A DNA stretch of 64,000 nt, taken from the NCBI GenBank assembly GCA_047967505.1, contig CM106540.1; one strand, 5' to 3'. The notes beneath the pieces were generated by a model. That model was not told where the DNA came from. It did no database searches and saw only the letters and a list, made by a program, of their open reading frames with translations. Of the stretch, positions 54,573-64,000 are shown piece after piece (the first letter of the stretch is position 1; every line of letters begins with the position of its first letter). The stretch comes from Dipteris shenzhenensis. Its lineage: Eukaryota > Polypodiophyta > Polypodiopsida > Gleicheniales. Position numbers and translations under genes: made by a program.

Positions 54573-55090
54573 TACCGTTGATCCTGCACAAAGTGCGAGG
54601 CTGCACGATCTACTGAAATTCATTGATTTTGCCTTGGCACCCACAAGAGAAATTGGATAAGGCATGGATCTAACTGGTCTAACCCGACCAAAATCAAACC
54701 CATTGGTAACCAAAAGAGTTTGGTTAGGCATGCTCGTACATTGCATATCATATATTCCCTGCTCATTCCCTACTGCACAGACCTCCCCTGGAATCAAACA
54801 TCTAGAGGACCTAGTCTTCCCCGATTGTCCACCTTGTTATTGGGCCAAAGACATGAACCTTGTCTAGTTAGCTTCTCCACACAAACATCTGTCATCGTTT
54901 AGCCTTTAATCTGAATGCAAGGAATCCAAAAGGGGATCCTTAGCATATTTGCCTCAATGGTATCCACCTCCAAAATATTCCTTCTTTCCTGCATGCGTGT
55001 CAAGGCTCGAACATGGGACATCTATGGAGTCACCATGCACTCTACCACCGAGCTAAGCTATAGCTGATGACTGAAGAGTTTATCTAGCTA
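54573..55090 (-). mobile_element. tRNA-headed repeat (SINE candidate), copy 3
   Basis: Minus-strand A box TAGCTTAGCTCGGTGG (about 55062-55047) and B box GTTCGAGCC (55012-55004) head a body matching 34039-34541 closely, down to the far end GCACAAAGTGC. It carries a few indels, for example an extra TCATTCCCTAC near 54762. Confidence 0.55.
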
Positions 55091-55109
55091 GCTATAGCGT
55101 TAACTCGCA

Positions 55110-55715
55110 TGGTAAGCCCTTTTGGCAAAGACTAACAAAAAGTCAACCTACCTCATCTTCCCCGTCAGCTCCTTTGATAGAGTTCATCCTTAGTTCATGA
55201 ATGGTTTACCCTCTACCCTCACAGAATAAAACACACACCAAACTCCCTTGAAACAAACCTTCTAAACTAAGCACTCAATTCAACTCTATCTCATCGAACC
55301 AGCGGGGCATTACCATACTACGTACACAATCCACCAACAACAAAAGCACATGTAGATAACTAGATACAAGAAGAGTTCATGTTATAGAATCACCAACAAG
55401 ACTTATTGGTCTTCCCAATTACATACAAATGATTCCGCCAATTAACCGACACACTATTCTCCTCTTTAACACAATCGGCCACCTCTTGTGATCTTACGAA
55501 GGTAGTTGGTCTCCTCCCATGAGGTTTGTCACCTTTTGCATCTCTAGCACCTTCTCATTCTTCATGGGTATTGAACCATTTACCCTCTACCCTCATAGAA
55601 TAAAACACACACCAAACTCCCTTGAAACAAACCTTCTAATCTAAGCACTCAATTCAACTATATCTCATCGAACCAATGGGGCATTACCATACCACCTACA
55701 CAATCCACCAACATG
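55110..55715 (-). repeat. Inverted copy of the 37-41 kb tandem repeat
   Basis: Reverse-complement match to about 38220-37770 (TTTTGGCAAAGACTAACAAA through TGAGGTTTGTCACC), followed by a second partial unit (from TTTACCCTCTACCCTCATAG at 55578 to about 55715). It includes an unoccupied MITE-4 site (TAGATACAAGAAG near 55360). It lies next to the tRNA-headed repeat, the order also seen at 40.8-41.2 kb. Confidence 0.65.
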
Positions 55716-57869
55716 TGTCCCATTGCCCTCATCTGCCATTTGGTGCCCATGTGTCAAAGCTCGTCCGACATGCCGCGTCAAACTACATCATCTTTAATCA
55801 GGCTCTCGATTCTCGTGCAACACGTGGCATGACATTCATTGCATGGTTAGTCCGTGCACGTGCCCTATGTGTCCCTTCATGCCACATGCCGTGAGGCAGT
55901 ATATGCCATTTGCCATGTTGTCATGCCACATCATCTATGCTAATTTGAACGTGCCATGTCATTTGCCACGCCATGTCTGTGGTGACTGCGAGCACACTAC
56001 ATCATCTAGTCTGCAATCTGCTACTCCACCTCCTGATTTGTTGCACTAGCTATGTGTGCTCTCTGGGACTACGCCACCTAATTTGTTGCGGTGATTTGTG
56101 CTCTGTGCTGCAGTGCCATGTGGCACTCTTCCCTCTCTCCTCGAGCCTCCATCCTCCTCCCTTCTCCTCCCTTCTCCTCTTTGAACCTCTAGAATTCATC
56201 CCTGACCTCCAAATTCTTGCCACATCATGAGGTCTCATAATAGTGTCCTTAAAGAATAGAAGAATAGAAGATAAGCTCTTCATAGGTTCGAAACCTTTTC
56301 TTGTTGTTGTAGTTTCTCAACATTGGCCTTTCTGTAGGACTTGAAGCAAGATCGCCTACTACTTTTGGCTTAGATTTCATTGCCGATTCCATTTGATGAT
56401 GGCGGTGGAAGCTCCACAAGTAGACTTATGCCTCACTATGTTGTAGTCTTACTCTTCCTAATGTTATTGTGATTATTCAAGCCAAAGCTAATGCTATTGT
56501 GATTATCCCAGCCAAATCTCAACTTGCACTACTTGGTTTCCACTTGGCGTCACTACTTATGGTCTCAAAGTCTCTAATTACAACTTAGACTACAGATTAT
56601 TGTGAGGTTTGGAGGTCTTTTTCTAGGTGCTACATTGAGCTACAAGGCACAAAGGATCTCTCCAAGTGACTCTTGTTTGAGGGCTAACCTTGTGTAGCAA
56701 GCTTCAGAGCAAAGCTATGAATAGTTGTCTGATAGTATGTGATGTATAGCTTGCAAAGTGGGTCACTAGATTTTAGATCCACATCTGATGAGTAGCTTGA
56801 AATTGTATCACAACCCTAGAGACTTTAAAGCATGCTTCTAACTCCCAGAGACTTGTGTCAATTGGCTCAACAACAAACTGAGAATATGTCTCCCAAGGAA
56901 AGGAAAGCGTGAACTAAGAGCAGTAAGCGGGTTGTTTTGAAAACCTTTCATTTTGCCAGTATGAGATTACCAACATTCTAGGCCTAACTCATAGCAGTAG
57001 TAGCAGAAGCCTTTCTTTGCTCAAAGAAGTTTAAAACAAATGCTTAGACTCTTGATTGCATGATGAATACATCATTTGCTACACTCAACCAAGATTTTGC
57101 AGCTATCTTCTTTGCTTCCAAAACTATTAGATGTAGCCAGCCAACAAGAACCTTTAAATTCATTCCAACAACTTCTCAACAAGTCTCTTTTCTTATGAAA
57201 TTCATATACAAAAGAGCTTAAACTACCAAAACCAGTGCAAAACTATAAGTCAACGCCCCTTTCTTTTGCTCAGATTTTGCCTCACTATGAATCTCACCAA
57301 GCTCTAATACCAAAAGTTCCAACCAACAAACAAGAGGGCTCTTGAATCACATAAAACATTTTTCTCAACAAATCACAAAACTTGGGGTTTCAAATTTTAA
57401 AGGATTTTCTTGAGAATTTGCCAATTTTTTTGCTAATTATAATTAAATTGCCTAAAATTTTGCAGATCTTAAAAATTTGAGAAAATATTTTTTATGGGTG
57501 AAATGAAAATGTTGCAAGTTCATTGTATATGGTTTGCATGTTTTTGGTGAACACTGCTCGAAGCATTTGCCACCCAGGATGCAACCAACAAACAAGAGGG
57601 TTCACAAAACATTTTCCACCAAGTTGTAGGATTCCCCTTCACTTTGCTCCTTCCACTTCCCACTCTGTCATGAGGTTGCCACCTCCTTCTTGGATGAGCT
57701 TTATCCATTGGAATCCTACCCGGGGGCCAAAACCCAGTGCTTGAGATGTGGTGTGCCATGTGTCCCTTATGGAACTTGTTCCCTCTAGGCCTTTGCATTG
57801 CACTCCATCTTATTGCCTAGGCCTAGGATTGTCCTTGGACCCCGACCCTCTAATCTTCCTTAGATGCAA
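55716..57869. other. Intergenic DNA, no gene recognised
   Basis: 55716-56100 is rich in short CATGCCAC / TGCCACAT words. 56120-56180 is CT-rich. The phrase CCAACAAACAAGAGGG occurs at 57323 and 57584, each followed by a CACAAAACATTTT-like string. No coding motif was recognised. Confidence 0.5.
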
Positions 57870-58600
57870 GCAATGTTGAGCCCTCGGGTTTCCTGCCTCA
57901 CCATAACTGAGCCATGGCCTTCGTGATTATGGCTAACACAACACTTTTGGACTTGAAGCAATAAGCCAATGTCATCCAAAAGATGTCATTCAAAACAATG
58001 GATTTAAGCTTGTGAGCCTTGTAGAGTTATTCTCATGCCATGCATCACTCTCAAAATAAAAAACAAGATACCTCATATTATTTTTTAGATTTCTAAAAAT
58101 CCACTTCAACATGAGAAAATTGTAAGAAATGTGCTTCTTAGAATATTTCAAGAGATTCTCTAGGGATACCTTGTGAAAAATAGCCAAAACATAGTAGTGG
58201 ATAGTGATGATAGTAACAACATGATTGCCCATGTCAATGTAAGGATATTGCCAATTCAATGTATTAGTGTAAATTTCAATAGATTATTTAGCTCATATAC
58301 CATGCCAGAGTGCTTATCCCCAAGAAGCTTCCATATTACCTAGTTGGATTTCTCACCATAAAAAACAACCATAATTTTGTTTGCATCCACATATTTAGTG
58401 GCCTCAATCCAAATGATATCCAACCTCTGAGAAATCATTTTCCTTTTCAATATCTTTAATGAGAAGGATGGCCCCTCTAGGGTATGCAATGATGCCATGA
58501 ATAGAATAGCTCCTAGTGTCTATCCCTTGTCTATCAATCCATCTGCCATCACTATAACATTGTATCTCTGCCATATGCAATTTTGAAGTATCTATGAAGT
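57870..58600 (-). pseudogene. hAT-type transposase remnant (DUF659-like)
   Basis: Minus strand, from about 58570: SDGRWIDRQGIDTRSYSIHG, then IIAYPRGAILLIKDIE resembles the 'SDGWTDxxxRxxxNFxxxxPxGxxFLxSxD' start of DUF659 in plant hAT proteins. After a stop and frameshift comes IEATKYVDANKIMVVFYGEK. A frame at 58259-57990 ends with MLKWIFRNLKNNMRYLVF and SDAWHENNSTRLTS, which fits the usual 'LR.MF.SxxW..S..S' segment. A final piece reads LNDIFWMTLAYCFKSKSVVL. Several breaks, no intact frame. The family call is moderate because the motifs are diverged. Confidence 0.45.
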
Positions 58601-61040
58601 ATTTTGTATATAAGCATTTTTTGTTAGTATCACTTGGTCATGACTACATCCACTCTATATCCATAATTTATATCCTCGAAGGTTCCTATGATATCACTTA
58701 ATTAAATCCTTATACCTTGAAATTAGGTCAAATTCCAACGTAGCCAACAATCAAATAAGGTTTGAATTTGATATTCTACATCATATTAGGTCCCCTTAAA
58801 ACCATATGGAAGACATAAACAATGGATGGTTGAGTTTGGAACTTGTTATACATGTTGAATGATGTGTGAAAGATAAAATATACCTGACCATTAGCATTCA
58901 CAAAATTCAATTTTGAGTCCCTAAATCATACTAAGTATGATTAACTCTTAAAGAAATCTAAAGATATCTTTTATGGTTATTATTAGACTATAAAAACTAT
59001 GACAAAATTCATTTCGAACAAGAAGCATGGCCATTTCCTTTAAACGTTCAGGAAATTGCTTGTAATTTTGGTGACAACTCGACCTTAAAACTTTAAGTAA
59101 CATCTGGCTATTATTTTTTGATGCAAGGTGGAGTAGCATAAGGCTATCGAGGAAGGGAAATCATAGCTTCTGACATTCATTCGACTCTTCTACTATCTTG
59201 CATATTGCCTTGCAATCCTATTTGCTATTTTGATTGTTTGCAACATCTGCTACTTCAAGTACTCCATGAAGAGTACAAAAATCCCGCACAAGGCCACTTT
59301 CAAATGAAGTATACAAAATAGTGTTTTAAATACGAGTGGAGTCATCTTGATAAAGAAGCAAGGAACATCATGACTACATTTTGTGAGACATACTTCTTTT
59401 ATAAAGTATGCAAGGTCAGTGGCTTTGGCAAAGCTTCAGATCATGCCATATGAGCTCCTAAACAAAAATAAGAATGACACTGGAGGATGATCCTCATCTG
59501 ATTGTAAACATGTGAGAAATTCATATAAAAATCAACCTTCTTTAAATAGATGGCAATTGTAGTGCAGCTGCTGATAAGTGGCATTGATATAAATGCCCAT
59601 GGAAAGATGGTCTTTCCTATCTTTTACAAGCAATTGACACTTTATAGAGGACTATTTCACACTCAAAAAAATTGCTATGCAGGTTGAGTGCATGAACCCT
59701 TGTCATTGAAGGTCAGATGCCCTTCCTAAATGAAAAGACAAGAACATTCCTAAAAAATCATACTACGATGAGGATAGAAACCTACGAATATGATTGATCA
59801 TCATACATCTCCATAGCATTTCCCAAAAATAGTTCCAGTTAAAACCCAGGAAAAGATCCGAACAGGACATGAAATCAATCATACGAGGTACCAAACCCAA
59901 CTTTTATGGGAAAATAGGTAGTTACAAAGGAGCTAAAGTTCAACTAAAGGCTGAAGCATACTGCTACAACACCGAGTCATAAAAAACGACAACAAAATCA
60001 TGCAAACGACGAGTCAAATCCATTTTTGGAAAAAAGCCCAAAAAAATGTGTATTTTTTCGAAATTAAAGGGACAAAATATATACTTCATGTCAAACATTT
60101 TAAAAAACTAGTACTTTTATGAAAAAAGAATGCATAAAATATTACTTACATTTTACTCTAGAACCCAAAAATATATAGTATTATCAATTGAAAAAAGTGT
60201 TCTCTTCTTTGATTTGAAAAACACTACAAATTATAAAGGAGAAGAAACTGCTTCATTCAACTAAGAGAGTCATTAGAGCTTTTGCTTCAAAATACCAATT
60301 GTTTTTCATGCAAGTGCCCATATATTTTCAACTCCAATCCATATACAAGGATTTCTACATCCTTCAAATCAAGCATGTCCACCCATTGATGACATCCATT
60401 TTTTTTTCATTTATCGCATTGTTGAAGCACCTCTAGATGATATGCTCCCTTAATTCCATTGACTTCCACATAAGTAACAACATTGCCCTCATGGATAAGT
60501 ATACATACTAGAATACTTGTTGTACACATGATGCTATCCACAAATTAATAATTGGTAAAATGATTTTACTTTAAGATCTAATACAATTTGATGAAACACT
60601 TTTAGTGCATTGTCTAACAAAACAACTTTTCCTTTTTATACACAATTGATCAAATGGTTGAATTTGAATATATTTTGACATTAAAATGGATAGGTATATA
60701 TGGAGTCCACGACCATACAAGAGGTTTATTCAATGCAAGCATGTCTCTATATTTCAATAGAAGCCAATGACTCAAATGGTCAAATTGTAAATGGTTGTGA
60801 TTAGTATAATTATTATTTACTCTGTTTTGGCCTATTGGTTCGATTGAGAGCTCTAGCCTTTGCAAAATAATCATTTTTCGTTGAAAAAGGCTAGATTTGG
60901 AAGCATGAGTATGTTAGCAATTGTCTTTTTGAAAAATGCATGAAATTTTGGATTCTGGAATATACTATGTTGACAAGCATGAACATAATGAAATTTTTGT
61001 GTGAATAAAAGAAAATTTTGTCAATAGAATAAAATTTTCA
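58601..61040. other. AT-rich intergenic DNA, no gene recognised
   Basis: Short frames only. No motif, tandem array or RNA gene recognised. Confidence 0.55.
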
Positions 61041-61256
61041 TACGAAAAATATAAATTTTGATCTATGAATGAACAAAATATCGAACAAAATACTTCGTCA
61101 CGACATAAAATTTTTTTTATCAATGATATTTGGGATTCCAGAATCCCATTGGATTCTGGAATCCCAAAATTCATCGATGAGAAAAAGTTTCGTCAACGGA
61201 TTGTAATTTCCATTGATGGGAAAAAAAATCCACCGACGGAAATTTTTTTTCGATGA
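61041..61256. mobile_element. Fold-back element with an 18-bp perfect hairpin core
   Basis: TTTGGGATTCCAGAATCC (61129-61146) pairs perfectly with GGATTCTGGAATCCCAAA (61151-61168) around a CATT loop. Outside this, TTTTATCAATGATA and TCATCGATGAGAAAA, and then TTCGTCACGAC and GTTTCGTCAACGG, continue as imperfect arms. AT-rich with no coding capacity. Probably a MITE-like element, with ends not defined. Confidence 0.55.
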
Positions 61257-64000
61257 AAGCATAGATATAGGAACTAGCCATGAGGTAACCAAAGAGTTTC
61301 TTGTGAAGCAACATATGACTAGAAAATTATGTTTTTTGCTAGGCACTTATGGATTTTATCTCTTTTACTCTTTCTTCCCATGAACTTGAGGATCTTAAAA
61401 TTTTAGATCCCATTATGGTGTGTGTGTGAATGTGTGCATATTATGCACAGCTATATTTATGAAACTATGTGTATATGTTTGGCCGTGTGATGGTCAATCC
61501 AACATGAACATTAGAGTATAAAAGGAAACACTTATATGAGATTATGCTTGATTCATTTAGCTATTGTTGTTGTCATCCATTTCATCATTGTCATCGTTAT
61601 TTCTTATGTTATTTTAGTTGTCTTTGTTGTTATTGTTGTTGTTTTTTTTTCCATCGGTTGCTTAAATGTTTGCTACTTAATAAATTGGAGGTTGTTGTCA
61701 TTAGTTCTTTTTCTATATATGGTTTTAAGACTTGTTTTCTCTAGACTATTTATGATAGTTTTCAATGTTGTTGTAAGTTGAAAGGCAATGTTTTTGAGTG
61801 GTTCAATCATTGAATATGTTTTTGTCTATAGAAGCTTGTTGCTAAACTATTGTATGTATTTTGTAAAGTACCCATTGTGTTTTCTTTTTGTTGCAATGTC
61901 AAACTATTATTTCTATCTTGTAGATTGTCATCATGCTTTTCTTTTGTTGTAAGACAAGATTTGTTGTTCTTGAATATCCAATGTACCAATTGAACATGTA
62001 CCTAACAAGAAAACCAATATCCTCTAGATATAAAGATATAAAAACGACTAAGATTATTGGCCCGATTTTCATTGGACAATTAAAGTTGTAGCATCGGGAG
62101 GTTCTAATAACTACAAGATACAAACAAAAGTGGTGACTGGCTGATAGTAGTGAGTGTTCCCTAGAAGGCTCTATATACATAGCTATACTAAGAGAGACAA
62201 AACAAACTTCATTAGTAAGATTTTGTCATCATATACTTATAATTTTCTATAAACTGCCATTGCTTAGATTGCTTTGACAATAGAATAGAAATTCCTGAAT
62301 AGCCTATTTCCACTAGATATAAAAAACCACTGAAATCAGATGATTTCATTAAGAGCAAGATTGTGTCTCAAACGAGATTTAAATGTCTTACCTAGCAAAG
62401 AAGTATTATACCTTGATTCCAGTCAGACTTTGAGGCTTTTAAAATTGCTTCACTTGGCAGTTTACATCTAGCTTCTCCACACCTTCTACAAACATGAACA
62501 TGCATTGAAAGTAGCATCAAGGCTTCCCTAGACAAAAGAATAGGATCCTTAAATCAAGTCTTTGCAATACGAAATGAAGTTCTTTTCTAAAATGTGCATT
62601 TCACCACCTGTAAAACCTATGAAATTGTAATAAGGCCTCACCTTCTTATCAAGAGAAAAACTCATATGTAATCTTTGAGGCTGCGCAAGCCCAAAAAATG
62701 CTAACATGTGCACCCAAGAGATAAACACCATTCCCTTTACGTGACAAAGCTGAACAATAGTTTCCATGGCTTATAATCACACTACACAAGAATAACTGTG
62801 ACTTCATAGCGAAGATAAAACTAGAGCAGACCAAAAAAGTTCCACTTGCAAGTTTGTTAAAATGTTCAAGAAAAAGTTTCTGAAGCTGCTCTCTCCGTTT
62901 AAAAAAAAAAGGCTTTCCTTTATGCCACTTGACGTTCCTTCCCTATTCCTCTATGAGGAGTGGGATCTACAAGAAAAGGAAACCATTGGAAGGAGGTAGC
63001 AAGATACCTTGCAGTGAACGAGGACACTGATGAGGTTACCCATTGTCCCGAAAACCATGAAAAATCTTGCTTCTTTTTTTTTGAAAGCCTTTGCTACTTG
63101 TTACTTAAATTTATTGACCATAATCGTTAGCCACCTCCACATTTAGCATGGCTTCCCCCATGGCTCTTGTAGGCTTCATCATAGTTTCCTTAAATGCTTG
63201 GCTTCGTCATGGCTCTCGTGGGGCTTGGTCACAGTATTAGACAATAGGTCTACATCAGTTGTCATCATAGTAGGCTGACGTAAGAATTTTCTTGAGAAAC
63301 TGGAAGGTCATCATTTATATCACAAGTCAATTGTATCACTCTTGGAAACGATTGGACTTTAAGAGCTTCTCCATTGATGTCTAAAGTAGTTTCAATGGAA
63401 TCCCAATACTGAACTCCCAAGCTCACACATTTATTTTTTGATAAATGTAACTCACAATAGAACGTCATCCAATCAACAACCTTTGAATTGCACACATAAT
63501 ATGGAGAAATCTCTAATGATAGACTATGGACCTTGAATAATAGAGAAAGCATAGTAAAATTTGTTGCATTGCTGAAGATCAATGCTCAATCTAGGCAATT
63601 CTAGAAATTAGACAAAACCTAGAGACTTTGGAAGTAAATGAACGCGAGTATAGGCATGAGAAACACATGTAGAAAGGTAGGTATCAAACCAAGATCGCAT
63701 CAAAGTGCCATAAAGAGTAGGATATAAATGAGGCAAACCTTTGTCATGTTGCACACATAGCATCAGAGAGGCCGGTAGACATTTGAACCAGTTGAGGAAA
63801 TTCATTAGAATAAGTCACTTACATCATTGCCTTCCCATCTAAGTAACCAAGATGGTGGGGATGAGGACAGAATTGCCGATAGCAATGAAGTTGAGATCCA
63901 AAAATGATTGGTTGTCATGCACAGGGAAAGGCATAGCTGCCTGCTCAAAATACTACTAGTTCTTTAAAAATAGAGAATGTTATAATTTTATGAAGGAGAA
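61257..64000. other. AT-rich intergenic DNA, no gene recognised
   Basis: 61536-61781 is a low-complexity TTGTTRTT stretch. On the minus strand 63805-63608 and 63582-63265 are two open stretches of 65 and 105 codons that could be pieces of one exon or element (NFLNWFKCLPAS, GTLMRSWFDTYLS, VSLGVQYWDSIETTL). I recognise no family and see no intron signals to support them. Confidence 0.45.

Noticed and set aside
61536-61781. Small hydrophobic, Val/Ile-rich protein
   Set aside because: The sequence is a TTGTTRTT low-complexity stretch that encodes Val/Ile/Phe in any frame.
1-64000. CRISPR arrays, bacterial operons, rRNA genes or integrated viral genes
   Set aside because: None seen. All repeat arrays are eukaryotic satellites, telomere-type repeats or transposable elements.

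Overview
The window is nuclear DNA of a land plant with a large, repeat-rich genome. The signs are GT-AG introns, TTTAGGG/CCCTAAA telomere-type repeats, a plant-type cytochrome P450 of clan 72, Ty1/copia and LINE debris, and very low gene density. A gymnosperm or fern is my guess from the repeat load, but nothing in the sequence proves the lineage. Only two genes look intact: a pair of five-exon P450 genes of identical coding length (536 residues each) at 20.8-23.0 kb and 47.0-49.3 kb, both on the + strand.

Layout. 0-9 kb: a LINE end, two decayed and oppositely oriented copies of an unusual transposase-like gene (1.2-3.2 kb + and 7.5-8.6 kb -), an FCP1/NIF-type phosphatase fragment, a 22-bp degenerate tandem repeat, and a MITE nested inside a fold-back element. 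9.8-11.2 kb: a broken gene of unknown family on the - strand. 12.0-18.1 kb: a low-complexity block with degenerate CCCTAAA on its left flank, TTTAGGG on its right, and between them AT-rich DNA, a 3-kb CT satellite studded with GC-rich palindromes, and a C-rich minisatellite. 18.2-18.7 kb: an open frame that resembles the C-terminal domain of plant transposon proteins. 20.4-25.5 kb: P450 copy 1 and its duplicated 3' flank. 25.6-29.9 kb: nothing recognised. 29.9-36.3 kb: a region bounded by inverted repeats that holds a pseudogene and a tRNA-headed repeat. 37-40.9 kb: a roughly 2-kb tandem repeat carrying MITEs. 41.2-43.7 kb: a truncated copia element. 43.7-53.9 kb: duplicated block D, P450 copy 2, then block D again. 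54.5-55.7 kb: inverted copies of the repeats from 34 and 37-40 kb. 57.9-58.6 kb: a hAT-type remnant. 61.0-61.3 kb: a fold-back element. The remainder is AT-rich DNA without recognisable genes.

How it fits together. The P450 copies share leader, introns, a MITE relic in intron 4 and several kilobases of 3' flank, so they arose by segmental duplication rather than retroposition. Transposition and local duplication explain nearly everything else. Several insertions can be read directly because the unoccupied site survives elsewhere in the window. Family calls come from motifs read by eye, since no database could be consulted.
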